A stretch of DNA of 51,081 bases. Origin: Saprospiraceae bacterium UBA6168 (lineage in GTDB: Bacteria; Bacteroidota; Bacteroidia; Chitinophagales; Saprospiraceae). The notes under the pieces are model-generated. The model did not search any database. It saw nothing but the letters and a program-made list of their open reading frames with translations, and had not been told where the DNA came from. The first letter of the stretch is position 1. Each line of letters opens with the position of its first letter. Location: assembly GCA_002435785.1 (NCBI GenBank), contig DIUC01000038.1, forward strand, positions 1 to 51,081, in the 5' to 3' direction. Made by a program: the position numbers and the translations under genes. Below, piece after piece: positions 30,897-40,316 of the stretch.

Positions 30897-33800
30897 ATGT
30901 ACAGAGAATTCAAAAACCTAAACCTCCCCACCATTGACCAAGAACTCCTCCAATTCTGGGAGTCCAACAACATCTTCGAGCAGAGCGTCACCAACCGCCC
31001 CGCCGACAACGCCTGGGTCTTCTACGAAGGCCCGCCCAGCGCCAATGGCAAGCCGGGCATCCACCACGTCATGGGGCGGGCCATCAAGGACATCTTTTGC
31101 CGCTACCAGACCTTGAAAGGCAAACGGGTGGAGCGCAAGGGCGGCTGGGACACCCACGGCCTGCCCATCGAGCTCAGCGTGGAAAAGGAACTCGGCATCA
31201 CCAAGGAGGACATCGGAAAGTCCATCTCCGTGGACGAGTACAACCACAAATGCCGGGAAACCGTCATGCGCTACAAGAACGAGTGGGACGACATCACCCG
31301 CAAAATGGGCTATTGGGTGGACCTCGACAATCCCTATATCACCTACGAAAACGAGTACATCGAGACGGTCTGGTGGCTGCTCAAACGCCTGTACGACAAG
31401 GGCTTGCTGTACAAAGGTTACACCATCCAGCCTTACTCTCCGGCAGCGGGCACGGGCCTCAGTTCGCATGAGCTGAACATGCCCGGCGCTTACAAGGAGC
31501 TGACGGATACGACCGTGGTGGCGCTGTTTGTAGTGCCGAACTCCGGTTCGGCACAGTTCCTTTTCGACAGCCCCGACGAAGACGTCCGCATCGCCGCCTG
31601 GACGACCACGCCTTGGACGCTACCCTCGAACACCGCATTAACCATTGGTCACCAGATTTCTTATGTAAAAATCAAGACGCTCAACCCCTATACCCAAGCA
31701 CCCGTGAGCGTGGTGATGGCCGAGCCGCTGGTGAGCAAATGGTTTGGCGGTAAGAACCAACCGACAGTGCTGGAGCAGAGTGCCCCTTTCACCGCACAGC
31801 AACTCGAAGGCATCCGTTACGAGCAGTTGCTGCCCTTCGGCAACGAAATAGAACCCATGCTCGGCTACGATGGCGAATTTCATACCGACGCCTTCCGGGT
31901 GCTGGTCAGCGACTTCGTGACCACCGAGGACGGCACGGGCGTCGTACACACCGCCCCCAGTTTCGGGGCCGACGACATGAAGGCCGCCAAGGCCAACGGC
32001 ATCGGTGCCCTCACGCTGGTGGACAAGCAGGGCAAGTTCAAGGAAAACGTGGGAGAGTTCAGCAACCGCTACGTGAAAGACTACACCGACGACCCCGACT
32101 ACGTGAATGTGGATGTGGACATTGCTGTGAAGCTGAAATTAGAGGGCATGGCACTCAACGTTGCCAAATACGCCCACAACTACCCGCATTGCTGGCGCAC
32201 CGACAAGCCCGTGCTCTACTATCCGCTCGACTCCTGGTTCATCAAGGCCAGCAGCGTGAAGGAGCGCATGTTTGAACTCAACAAGACCATCAACTGGAAG
32301 CCCGCCAGCACGGGCGAGGGCCGCTTTGGTAAATGGCTGGAAAACCTGCAAGACTGGAACCTCAGCCGCAGCCGCTACTGGGGCATCGGGCTGCCCATCT
32401 GGCGCACCGCCGATGGCTCTGTGGAGAAATGCATCGGCTCCATTGCGGAGCTGCAAACCGAAATTGCGCAAGCAAACGAAAAACTGGGGCTGGTGCAAAC
32501 CGTGCCCGCCGACCTGCACCGCCCGTACATTGACGACATCGTTTTGGTGGCCGACAATGGCGAACCGATGAAGCGAGAACTCGACCTCATTGACGTCTGG
32601 TTCGACTCCGGCTCCATGCCCTACGCCCAGTGGGGACTGGATTTGTCGAAGCTGAAAGCAGGTGCTGACCGCCCGTTCAATGCACCCTTCGACCACATGT
32701 ACCCCGCCGATTTCATCGCCGAGGGTGTTGACCAAACGAGGGGCTGGTTCTACACGCTGCACGCCATTGCCGTCATGGCTTTCGACAGCGTTTCCTTTAA
32801 AAACGTGGTGTCGAACGGCCTTGTGCTGGACAAGAACGGCAACAAAATGTCCAAGCGCCTCGGCAATGCCGTTGACCCGTTCGAGACCATTGCGAAATAT
32901 GGTGCCGACGCCACCCGCTGGTACATGATTTCCAACGCAGCGCCATGGGACAACCTCAAGTTCGACCCTGTCGGCATCGAGGAGGTGCAGCGGAAGTTCT
33001 TTGGGACGCTGTTCAACACCTACAACTTCTTCGCCACCTACGCCAATATTGACAAATGGGCGATGGACGAGTTTAACGTAATGCCTTACGACCAACGCTC
33101 GGAACTTGACCGCTGGGTGATTTCAAAACTCTACTCGCTCGTCGCCGACTACCACGAGGCGATGGACGACTACGAGCCGCATCGGGCCTGCCGTTTGGTG
33201 GAGAGTTTTGTGGACGAGCATTTGAGCAACTGGTACGTGCGCCTGAGCCGTAGGAGATTCTGGCGAGGTGAAATGAGCGACGACAAAAACGCCGCCTACC
33301 AAACCCTTTTCGAGTGCCTAATGGTCGTCGGGCAATTGGCGTCGCCCGTAGCGCCCTTCTTCACAGACTGGCTGTACCGCAATTTGACCGCTCCCATCAA
33401 AGACGTTGCGAAGCAAAAAAACACCACGCTGCGCCATGACAGCGTACACCTGACCGACCTGACGAAGCCGAACCCCGCCCTCGTGGACAAGGCTTTGGAA
33501 CGCCGCATGGACTATGCCCAGCGCATCTGTTCACTGGCGTTCAGCATTCGTAAAGGGAACGGGCTGCGGGTGCGTTTGCCGCTGCAAAAAATCCTGCTGC
33601 CCGTGCTCGACGAGCGCTTCATCACGGAGGTGGACGGCGTAAAGGACTTAATTTTGAGCGAAATTAATGTGAAGGAAATCGAGTACATCACCGATGCTTC
33701 GGGGCTTTTAAAGAAACAGGCGAAGGCCAATTTTAAGACCCTCGGCGCCAAGCTCGGCAAGGACATGAAGGCTGCCGCCGAGCAGATTGCGCAGTTTACG

Positions 33801-34232
33801 AATGAGCAAATCAACGCTTTGGAAAAGGCAGGTGAAATGCCCATCGTTGCCAACGGCAATTATTACGACATCATGCCGGAAGACCTCGTGGTGACCACCG
33901 AAGACTTGCCCGGCTGGAAGGTCGCCTCTGACGGCCCGTTGACCGTGGCCCTCGACGTAACGCTGACGCCGGAACTGGAGGCCGAGGGCATCGCCCGTGA
34001 CCTCGTGAACCGCATCCAGAACCTGCGCAAGGACAAGGGCTTCAACGTGACTGACCGCATCAATGTGCGCATTGAGCGGCATGAGGAAGTGGAGGCAGCA
34101 GTGGAGAATTTCCGGGAGTATATCAAGGTGGAGGTGCTGGCGGATTCGCTGATTTTGGCAAGCGAAGTGGAGGGCGAGCAAGTGGAATTGTCGGATGAGG
34201 TGATGGTGGGGATTGAGGTGAGTTTGAATTGA
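30897..34232 (+). CDS. ileS: Isoleucyl-tRNA synthetase, class-2 (eukaryote-like) type
   Basis: The protein has 1111 residues and charges tRNA-Ile. The ATP-binding motif region reads PPSANGKPGIHHVMGR: GIHH (residues 54-57) stands where HIGH is normal, so the first His and the Gly are exchanged. The KMSKS loop is NKMSKRLGN. WDTHGLPIE and the CP1 editing domain region (WTTTPWTLPSNTAL, GTGVVHTAPSFG) are intact. The length and C-terminal region match the eukaryote-like IleRS2 group, which is known for low mupirocin sensitivity. The two Ile-rich leader elements lie upstream. It may be transcribed with the toxin-antitoxin pair. Confidence 0.97.
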   Translation: MYREFKNLNLPTIDQELLQFWESNNIFEQSVTNRPADNAWVFYEGPPSANGKPGIHHVMGRAIKDIFCRYQTLKGKRVERKGGWDTHGLPIELSVEKELGITKEDIGKSISVDEYNHKCRETVMRYKNEWDDITRKMGYWVDLDNPYITYENEYIETVWWLLKRLYDKGLLYKGYTIQPYSPAAGTGLSSHELNMPGAYKELTDTTVVALFVVPNSGSAQFLFDSPDEDVRIAAWTTTPWTLPSNTALTIGHQISYVKIKTLNPYTQAPVSVVMAEPLVSKWFGGKNQPTVLEQSAPFTAQQLEGIRYEQLLPFGNEIEPMLGYDGEFHTDAFRVLVSDFVTTEDGTGVVHTAPSFGADDMKAAKANGIGALTLVDKQGKFKENVGEFSNRYVKDYTDDPDYVNVDVDIAVKLKLEGMALNVAKYAHNYPHCWRTDKPVLYYPLDSWFIKASSVKERMFELNKTINWKPASTGEGRFGKWLENLQDWNLSRSRYWGIGLPIWRTADGSVEKCIGSIAELQTEIAQANEKLGLVQTVPADLHRPYIDDIVLVADNGEPMKRELDLIDVWFDSGSMPYAQWGLDLSKLKAGADRPFNAPFDHMYPADFIAEGVDQTRGWFYTLHAIAVMAFDSVSFKNVVSNGLVLDKNGNKMSKRLGNAVDPFETIAKYGADATRWYMISNAAPWDNLKFDPVGIEEVQRKFFGTLFNTYNFFATYANIDKWAMDEFNVMPYDQRSELDRWVISKLYSLVADYHEAMDDYEPHRACRLVESFVDEHLSNWYVRLSRRRFWRGEMSDDKNAAYQTLFECLMVVGQLASPVAPFFTDWLYRNLTAPIKDVAKQKNTTLRHDSVHLTDLTKPNPALVDKALERRMDYAQRICSLAFSIRKGNGLRVRLPLQKILLPVLDERFITEVDGVKDLILSEINVKEIEYITDASGLLKKQAKANFKTLGAKLGKDMKAAAEQIAQFTNEQINALEKAGEMPIVANGNYYDIMPEDLVVTTEDLPGWKVASDGPLTVALDVTLTPELEAEGIARDLVNRIQNLRKDKGFNVTDRINVRIERHEEVEAAVENFREYIKVEVLADSLILASEVEGEQVELSDEVMVGIEVSLN

Positions 34233-34283
34233 GACTGAATTGGAGCTGGTCGCAATTTTCGACCAGTCATAACCACTCCACCA

Positions 34284-34559
34284 ATGGACTCTACCACCAT
34301 CATCGGTCTCGTATCTGCTTTCCTTACCACCAGTGCCTACGTGCCGCAAGCCATCAAGACTTGGCGCACCCGCCGCACGGGCGACTTGTCGTTGAGCATG
34401 TTCACCATGGTGTTCCTCGGCACGGCTGGCTGGTTGGCCTACGGCCTGCTCAAAGATGACCTGCCCATCATCCTGGCCAATATCATCACCTTGGGCACCT
34501 CGTTCGTCATCCTCTACTTCAAGGTGCTGGAGGTGCGGGCAAAAGGAAAAGACACCTAA
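34284..34559 (+). CDS. SemiSWEET sugar transporter (PQ-loop, 3 TM)
   Basis: The protein has 91 residues with three membrane helices and the PQ-loop motif SAYVPQAIKTWRTRRTGDLS. A dimer of such half-transporters forms a sugar facilitator in the inner membrane. It lies 51 nt after ileS and may be read through from it. The substrate is unknown. Confidence 0.93.
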   Translation: MDSTTIIGLVSAFLTTSAYVPQAIKTWRTRRTGDLSLSMFTMVFLGTAGWLAYGLLKDDLPIILANIITLGTSFVILYFKVLEVRAKGKDT

Positions 34560-34629
34560 TTTTTTGTCGAAAATGCGTTGCCACTTGAGATTGCTTTAAA
34601 CTTTCCCACTGGCCAAAGTTTTTTCAATT

Positions 34630-34637
34630 TACCTTTG
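34630..34637 (+). promoter_or_regulatory. -7 box of the T9SS cargo gene
   Basis: TACCTTTG matches the -7 consensus exactly and gives a leader of about 60 nt to the ATG at 34705. Confidence 0.45.
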
Positions 34638-34704
34638 GCAAGTAAAGGCTTCAGTAGAGCCTCGGCACTAATTCAAAACTTCCTTTTTTCAAAAAAAACT
34701 GTAA

Positions 34705-35835
34705 ATGAAGAAAATATACGTTGTTATCGCACTGGTGGCCACAACGGTTTGGCTACACGCGCAAATCACCGTCACCAATGCAACCTTTCCAGTGGCAGGC
34801 GACACCCTCAAATTTGCCACTGACCTTGACCCCGATGGTGTGGTCATCACTGCACCAGGTGGGCCTACTGCTTGGGACTTTACAGGCTTGGCACCAACTT
34901 TCAAGTCGGAGACGGTATTCAGTGCCGCCAGCGGAGGCGTTGCATTCGCTCAATTCCCAAATGCAGAGCTACTGTCCATCAGCGGCGGAGGTCAAAACGA
35001 GACTTACTATGACGTAAGTGCCACCAACTTTGACAACCTCGGATTTAGCGGTGCCGACCCCAATAGTGGCTTTCCAGTACAAACCACTTTCAAGTTCTCG
35101 CCACCCGTACCAGCGCGGAGGGCACCCCTCAATTTCATTGACAACCACTTGGCTTCCACCAGCGTCAACGTTGCGTTCTCGCTTGCAGATATTCCTGGCG
35201 GCGTCTTGGACAGTCTTGGGATACCCACAGCGCTCGTTGACTCCATCCGCATCCGGGTGACGGCCTCCCGGGTTGACATTGTGGACGCATACGGCACGCT
35301 GGCCATACCAGGCGGCACCTACGACGTACTGCGGGAAAAACGCAGCGAGTACCGTGAAACTCGCCTTGATATCCATACTTTTTTCGGCTGGATAGATGTT
35401 ACCGACCAAGCTGGAGCTGCCGCTGGGTTCGGCTTGGACACCCTCATCACCTACAATTTTTTCAGCAATACGGAGAAAGAACCCATTGCCGTAGTCGAAA
35501 TGGATAATTCCGGGAGCGTGGTCCAACAGGTGGATTACAAGGACACCGGTGTCGTCAGCGGCAACAATGATGTAGCGGCCATAAAGCCGGAAGTAGTGGT
35601 TTCACCTAATCCGGCGACAGACCTCGCCGTTTTTGAACTGAAAAACTTCAAACCTGGCAGCTATTCCATCCAGTTGTTGGATGCACGAGGCTCTCTGATT
35701 TTGGTCAAAAATTTGACCACTGGCAATATAGCAGTTTCGTTGGAGGGCTTGGCCGAAGGCGCTTATTTCTATCGGCTTTTGGACGACAAAAACAGGGTGC
35801 AGTCCAGCGGAAAGTTGTTGAAAATCAATCGTTAA
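34705..35835 (+). CDS. T9SS-secreted protein of unknown function
   Basis: The protein has 376 residues. The signal peptide ends near residue 20 (WLHAQ). The body (about 22-290) is beta-rich, with the recurring phrase AWDFTGLAP, and has no cysteines or catalytic motif. The last 75 residues are a T9SS sorting domain (VVSPNPATDLAVFEL, YSIQLLDARGSLI, GAYFYRLLDDKN, SGKLLKINR). It is surface-attached or released. Confidence 0.85.
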   Translation: MKKIYVVIALVATTVWLHAQITVTNATFPVAGDTLKFATDLDPDGVVITAPGGPTAWDFTGLAPTFKSETVFSAASGGVAFAQFPNAELLSISGGGQNETYYDVSATNFDNLGFSGADPNSGFPVQTTFKFSPPVPARRAPLNFIDNHLASTSVNVAFSLADIPGGVLDSLGIPTALVDSIRIRVTASRVDIVDAYGTLAIPGGTYDVLREKRSEYRETRLDIHTFFGWIDVTDQAGAAAGFGLDTLITYNFFSNTEKEPIAVVEMDNSGSVVQQVDYKDTGVVSGNNDVAAIKPEVVVSPNPATDLAVFELKNFKPGSYSIQLLDARGSLILVKNLTTGNIAVSLEGLAEGAYFYRLLDDKNRVQSSGKLLKINR

Positions 35836-35910
35836 TTGCATTGTCGTCGCCCATTCATTGGGCATGGCGACTTTTGTAACGGTATGCCCAATAGGTGTCC
35901 ACGTTAAGCT

Positions 35911-36531
35911 ATGTTCAATTTTTCTGGTAGTGACGACGAGCGGCAAGCGCTGATGCGCCAAACCGCCCACGAGTTGGAGATGAAATTTACGGAAAAAGAC
36001 GAGTATGGCATGATTGCCCTGCTGCGTGATTTCCAGCTATTTAGTGTTGGCGGCAATAAAGCCATCACTAACCTCCTTACGCATACCTCGCAATTGATGG
36101 AGGACAGGGTGAATATTTTTGACTACCAATACACCGTCCGCACGGGAAAAACGACCGTTACCTACAAACAGACCGTGTTTTTTATCAACTCCAAGCGCCT
36201 CGCCATGCCGGAAATGCTCCTGAAACCGGAGCATTTTTTCAACCGAATCGGGAACTGGCTCGGCCTACAGCAGGACATTGATTTCGAGGAACACAAGGAT
36301 TTTTCCAACAACTACCTACTTCAAGGCGAGGACGAACCACAAGTGCGTAGGACGATGAACCAAGAAGCTATCATTCGCTTTTTCACCATTGAAAAAGAAT
36401 GGTGCCTCGAAAGCATCGGTTTTTTTATGATTTTCTACCAGCCTAAACGGCTCATACCGCCGCACGAAATCAAGTACCTGCACCAGCGGGGAATGTTGCT
36501 TTTTGACAATTTCAAAACAGACCCGCTCTGA
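35911..36531 (+). CDS. Conserved-looking cytoplasmic protein of unknown function
   Basis: The protein has 206 residues with no signal peptide and no membrane segment. A central stretch (HFFNRIGNWLG, EEHKDFSNNYLLQGEDEP, VRRTMNQEAI) has the H-x-x-FS-x-x-Y-x-L-x-G-x-D layout seen in many small Bacteroidota proteins of unknown role. The codon use and the clean start suggest a real gene. It is convergent with 36566-37738. Confidence 0.7.
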   Translation: MFNFSGSDDERQALMRQTAHELEMKFTEKDEYGMIALLRDFQLFSVGGNKAITNLLTHTSQLMEDRVNIFDYQYTVRTGKTTVTYKQTVFFINSKRLAMPEMLLKPEHFFNRIGNWLGLQQDIDFEEHKDFSNNYLLQGEDEPQVRRTMNQEAIIRFFTIEKEWCLESIGFFMIFYQPKRLIPPHEIKYLHQRGMLLFDNFKTDPL

Positions 36532-36565
36532 ATCCGTGGGCACGGGAAAATGAAGACCATTCTAC

Positions 36566-37738
36566 TTAGCTTTCCTCCACAATTGCATCATCAATCAAGT
36601 CCGACAGCCGCTTTTCCCGGTCTTCGAGGTTGGTGTCTGGGTTTACCGAAAGCTTTACTTCATCCGGCTTGGGTTGTTCGCCCTTCATCTGGTGGTCGCC
36701 TTTGGCAAATCGCTCGGCCTTCTCCCAGAAGCTGCCGTGCTTTGCAAACTCGCTGCCGCCTGTAGTGAGTGGTGTATCGGCGAACTTGGTGTTGTTGCCA
36801 CTGATTTTATCCTCCAATTTTTGGTTCAGTTCCTTGGCCTTTTCAATAAGGCTGCTGGTAGTTTCACCCGATTTTTCCGCCTCTGCTTGTGCCTTGGCCA
36901 TGAGGTCGTCCTTGGCTTGCAGGATTTTCGAGCCAAGGTCAGCGGCCAGGTCTTTTGCACGTCCGAGCGCTTCGCCGCCTTTTTCAAAAATGGCCTCACC
37001 CACGTTCTCGGCAGTTTCGCCAAATTTTTCGGTGAACTTCCCGCCTGTTTCCAGCACCTTCTCCCCCACCTTGCTCGCGAAGTCGCCCGCTTTGTCCAAG
37101 GCTTCGCCGCCCTTTTCAAAAATGGCCTCACCAACGTTCTCGGCAGTTTTGCCGAACTTATCGGTGAGCTTGCCGCCTGTTTCCAGCACCTTCTCACCCA
37201 CTTTGCTGGCGATGTCGCCCGCTTTGTCCAAGGTTTCGCCGCCTTTTTCCATTACGACTGCACCAGTAGTGGTGGCTGTGTTTTTTAAGTCATCCAAAAA
37301 GCCGGATGCTTTTTCGCTATCGTTGTCAGGATTGCCATCGTCGAGCAGCATGGGTGCGTCGGCAGGGACTTGGAGCGGCGGCAATGCGAGGCTTTCTTCC
37401 GGCTCGTTGGACACAATCGGGGCTGGCTCCGATGCCGCCCGTTCGGCGATGATGGCGTCCATCACGTCGTCCGAGTCGGGGGTTTCGGTTGGAGTGGGTG
37501 CATCATGAATAAAGTCGCTGACCCTTTCCTTAGCGGCTTCTGCCAAATCAGCGGCTTTGTCAAAGGCCAAATCCGCTTTTTCGGATACGGTTTTGCCGAG
37601 GTCGGTAGCGGTGTCCTGCACTTTGTCCCAAAGGTCGCTGCTGGCTTCCTTGGTGGCGTCCACGGCTTTTTCAGTGGCGGATTTGGTGACGGCTTTTGCG
37701 CCGAAGAGGAGTTTTTTCAAATCGTTTAAGATGGCCAT
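36566..37738 (-). CDS. LEA-like repetitive helical protein
   Basis: The protein has 390 residues of mostly amphipathic Ala/Lys/Glu/Asp/Gly helices without a signal peptide. The N-terminal part (1-95) has short LEA/apolipoprotein-like repeats (DKVQDTATDLGKTVSEKADL). A Pro/acidic spacer (96-145) follows. Residues about 150-300 carry 44-residue units (KGGEALDKAGDFASKVGEKV, LETGGKFTEKFGETAENVGE, AIFE). Such sequences are typical of group 3 LEA proteins, which protect cells during drying or freezing, and of lipid-droplet or envelope stress proteins. This role is inferred from composition. Confidence 0.72.
   Translation of the reverse strand: MAILNDLKKLLFGAKAVTKSATEKAVDATKEASSDLWDKVQDTATDLGKTVSEKADLAFDKAADLAEAAKERVSDFIHDAPTPTETPDSDDVMDAIIAERAASEPAPIVSNEPEESLALPPLQVPADAPMLLDDGNPDNDSEKASGFLDDLKNTATTTGAVVMEKGGETLDKAGDIASKVGEKVLETGGKLTDKFGKTAENVGEAIFEKGGEALDKAGDFASKVGEKVLETGGKFTEKFGETAENVGEAIFEKGGEALGRAKDLAADLGSKILQAKDDLMAKAQAEAEKSGETTSSLIEKAKELNQKLEDKISGNNTKFADTPLTTGGSEFAKHGSFWEKAERFAKGDHQMKGEQPKPDEVKLSVNPDTNLEDREKRLSDLIDDAIVEES
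36970..37245 (-). repeat. 132-bp tandem repeat in the LEA-like gene
   Basis: Two full units and a partial third repeat with a 132-bp period and only a few differences. The high DNA identity suggests recent expansion. Confidence 0.7.
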
Positions 37739-37917
37739 GATGTTGTGTTTTTAGACTCTGGACGTTAGAAAATTAGGTTGAAGACTGGACAAGGCGGTTC
37801 AGCACAACACTAATGCCTAACATCTCATAAAAGCAGGTGAAAGGTAGGTGTTTTTACAAAAAAGCCTCAAAAATTATGGGCAAACATAGGTAAAGCATGG
37901 ATGAGCAGCCATTTGCC

Positions 37918-37925
37918 TACTTTTG
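37918..37925 (+). promoter_or_regulatory. -7 box of ppa
   Basis: TACTTTTG fits TAnnTTTG and lies 29 nt before the ATG at 37954. It falls inside the longer reading frame that begins at 37897, which supports the shorter start. Confidence 0.5.
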
Positions 37926-37953
37926 CTCCTTTTTTCCAAAAATAGTTTTCTGT

Positions 37954-38601
37954 ATGGACGATTCAATGTTGCAGCAGTTTATGAAGATGGCTGGCCTGCG
38001 CTTCCAGGCGCACCCGTGGCACGGCATCGAAATCGGTCCACAAGCACCCGAAGTGGTGACGGCCTATATCGAAATCATCCCCTCGGATACCGTAAAATAT
38101 GAGATTGACAAGGCTTCTGGCCACCTGAAAGTGGATAGGCCACAGAAGTTCTCGAACATCGTCCCGGCGCTGTACGGTTTCATCCCGCAGACCTACTGCA
38201 AGGATGAAGTAGGCAAGTTTTGCATGGAAAAGACAGGGCGCACGGGCATTGTCGGCGATAACGACCCGTTGGACATCTGTGTACTGACGGAGCGGGAAAT
38301 AACCCACGGACATATTATCGTGCAAGCAATTGTCGTCGGTGGGTTTCGGCTGATTGACAACAATGAAGCAGATGACAAAATCATCGCCGTGCTAAAACAA
38401 GACGAACTTTATACGCAGTGGAAGGACATCAATGAAATGCCGGCCAGTATCGTGAACCGGTTGGGGCATTATTTTTTGACCTACAAACAGTTTCCCGGAG
38501 CAAAACAGCAGATTGAAATCACCGATGTGTACGGCAGGGAGGAGGCTTATGAAGTCATTGCGGCCAGCCAACGGGACTACCAGAACAAGTTCGGCAATTA
38601 A
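37954..38601 (+). CDS. ppa: Inorganic pyrophosphatase, family I
   Basis: This soluble enzyme hydrolyses pyrophosphate to drive biosynthesis. Family I signatures are present: KYEIDK, PALYGFIPQTYC, DNDPLDICVL (the metal-binding Asp triplet), DDKIIAVL and HYFLTYK. With the start at 37954 it has 215 residues, a normal length. It has no operon partners. Confidence 0.95.
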   Translation: MDDSMLQQFMKMAGLRFQAHPWHGIEIGPQAPEVVTAYIEIIPSDTVKYEIDKASGHLKVDRPQKFSNIVPALYGFIPQTYCKDEVGKFCMEKTGRTGIVGDNDPLDICVLTEREITHGHIIVQAIVVGGFRLIDNNEADDKIIAVLKQDELYTQWKDINEMPASIVNRLGHYFLTYKQFPGAKQQIEITDVYGREEAYEVIAASQRDYQNKFGN

Positions 38602-38670
38602 GCGCTTGTTTGGGATTTGAGAGTCTGTTGGGACATAAAGGAATAAGCGAAACAGACCTTTCTCCACGCC

Positions 38671-40074
38671 CTAAATATACCCCAATATCCGCAGCATGTC
38701 CTCCGGCTTCTGCTCCTCCTTGTAGAGCTTGTCCACAATATTCCCTTTTGAATCCTTGTAAATAAGAATGTGCTTTGGCGACGGGATGAGGCAGTGCTTG
38801 ATGCCACCGTATCCGCTCAACGAATCTTGGTAAGCCCCCGTGTGGAAGAAGCCGAGGTAGAGCGGCTCCGTGTCCTTTTTTTCGATAACGGGCAGGTAAA
38901 CCTGGCTTTCGTGTACCTCGGAGTTGTAGTAGTCGGAGTTGTCGCAACTAAGGCCACCGATGTTCACCCGGCGGTATTCGTTGTGCCACTTGTTGATGGG
39001 CAGCAGGATGAAACGCTCCGCAATACCCCAGCTATCGGGCATGGTAGTGATGAGCGAGTTGTCAATCATGTACCAGACCTCGGCGTCGTTCTGCTGCTTT
39101 TGGCCAATGACCGAAAAAATGATGGCCCCGCTCTCGCCCACGGTATATTTTCCGAATTCGGTGTAAATATCCGGTTCGTGTATTTCCTCCTCCTGACATG
39201 CTGCGAGGATGAGGTTGACGATTTCACGAACCATGTAAGTGTAATCGAACTCAAATCCAAGTGAATTGCGGATGGGCATGCCGCCGCCAATGTTCAGGCC
39301 CTCCAGGGATGGGCAGACCTTCTTCAGCTCGCAGTACATTTTGACGGCTTTTTTCAGCTCGCCCCAGTAGTAAATAGAGTCCTTGATGCCCGTGTCCACG
39401 AAAAAGTGGAGCATTTTCAATTCAAATTTGGGGTTGTCGGCAATGCGCTCCTTGCAGTAGTTGATGACCTCTGCCGCCCGGATTCCCAGTCTGGAGGTGT
39501 AAAACTCGAAGTTCGGCTCCTCATCCGTGGCCACCCGAACGCCGATGCTGCATTTGCCCTTCACCATTTCTTCAAAAAAATTAAGCTCCTCCTTGTTGTC
39601 AAGTACGGGGATGACGTTCACGAAACCCTCGTTGATAAGTCCACTGATTTTCTCCGCGTACTCACGGGTCTTGAAACCGTTGTTGACGATGATGGTCTCC
39701 TTGTCAATGAACTCCTCTTCGAAGAGGCGGCGCACGAGGTCAATATCGAACGAGGAGGAGGTCTCCAGCTCCACGTCGTGCTTCAGCACCTCCTTCACCA
39801 CATAGCTGAAGTGCGAGCTTTTGGTGCAGTAGCAGTAGTTGTACTTGCCGCGGTAACCGCTGGCTTTCATGGCTTTTGTGAAAAGGTTCTTCGCCCGTTT
39901 TATTTGCGTCCCGATTTTGGGCAAGTAGGTCAACTTGAGCGGCGTCCCGTATTTTTTTATCAAATACATGAGCGGAACACCGTTGAAAACGAGTTTGCCA
40001 TCTTCGATGTCGAAGCCCTCCTGCGGGAAGTAGAAGGTCTGGTCAATCAGGTCGAAATAACGGTTCTTAATCAT
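38671..40074 (-). CDS. Arginine decarboxylase (PLP-dependent, fold III)
   Basis: I choose the ATG at 40074 (MIKNRYFDLIDQTF, 467 aa); the frame upstream of it is low-complexity and would cover the divergent promoter. Residues about 40-300 are the alanine-racemase-type barrel with the PLP Lys in YCYCTKSSHFSY and the Gly-rich loop LNIGGGMP. The C-terminal sheet domain follows, with the active-site Cys region in NIGGLSCDNSDYY. This short form is the one called arginine decarboxylase in Bacteroidota, leading to polyamines; the substrate assignment rests on that family naming. Confidence 0.85.
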   Translation of the reverse strand: MIKNRYFDLIDQTFYFPQEGFDIEDGKLVFNGVPLMYLIKKYGTPLKLTYLPKIGTQIKRAKNLFTKAMKASGYRGKYNYCYCTKSSHFSYVVKEVLKHDVELETSSSFDIDLVRRLFEEEFIDKETIIVNNGFKTREYAEKISGLINEGFVNVIPVLDNKEELNFFEEMVKGKCSIGVRVATDEEPNFEFYTSRLGIRAAEVINYCKERIADNPKFELKMLHFFVDTGIKDSIYYWGELKKAVKMYCELKKVCPSLEGLNIGGGMPIRNSLGFEFDYTYMVREIVNLILAACQEEEIHEPDIYTEFGKYTVGESGAIIFSVIGQKQQNDAEVWYMIDNSLITTMPDSWGIAERFILLPINKWHNEYRRVNIGGLSCDNSDYYNSEVHESQVYLPVIEKKDTEPLYLGFFHTGAYQDSLSGYGGIKHCLIPSPKHILIYKDSKGNIVDKLYKEEQKPEDMLRILGYI

Positions 40075-40157
40075 TTCACAAAAAAGTTTGTCATTGTTAA
40101 AAAAGCGGGCAAAAGTAATGGCTTCCGAAAAGATATTGGGGACAAAAAATGGGAACG

Positions 40158-40192
40158 TCGCCAAAGGCCCGCCAAAGGCCCGCCAAAGGGAG
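40158..40192. repeat. Short tandem repeat in the 40.1-40.3 kb divergent promoter region
   Basis: GCCAAAGGCCC-like units of 11 bp occur three times. The 242-nt region between the arginine decarboxylase and the SRPBCC gene also holds TAGGTTTG at 40264, a possible -7 box for the plus-strand gene. Nothing else is seen. Confidence 0.5.
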
Positions 40193-40316
40193 CTACGAAC
40201 GTCATTTTTCCAAAGTAGCAGAAAGAATTTTAATTGATTTGCACAAATTGTTTTCAAAACAATTAGGTTTGTGTCAATTTTTGAAACAAATCTTTTCACC
40301 AACTAAATCTTGAATT

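Noticed and set aside
32139..33095. 318-codon minus-strand frame
   Set aside because: It is a shadow of ileS, produced by high GC at third positions.
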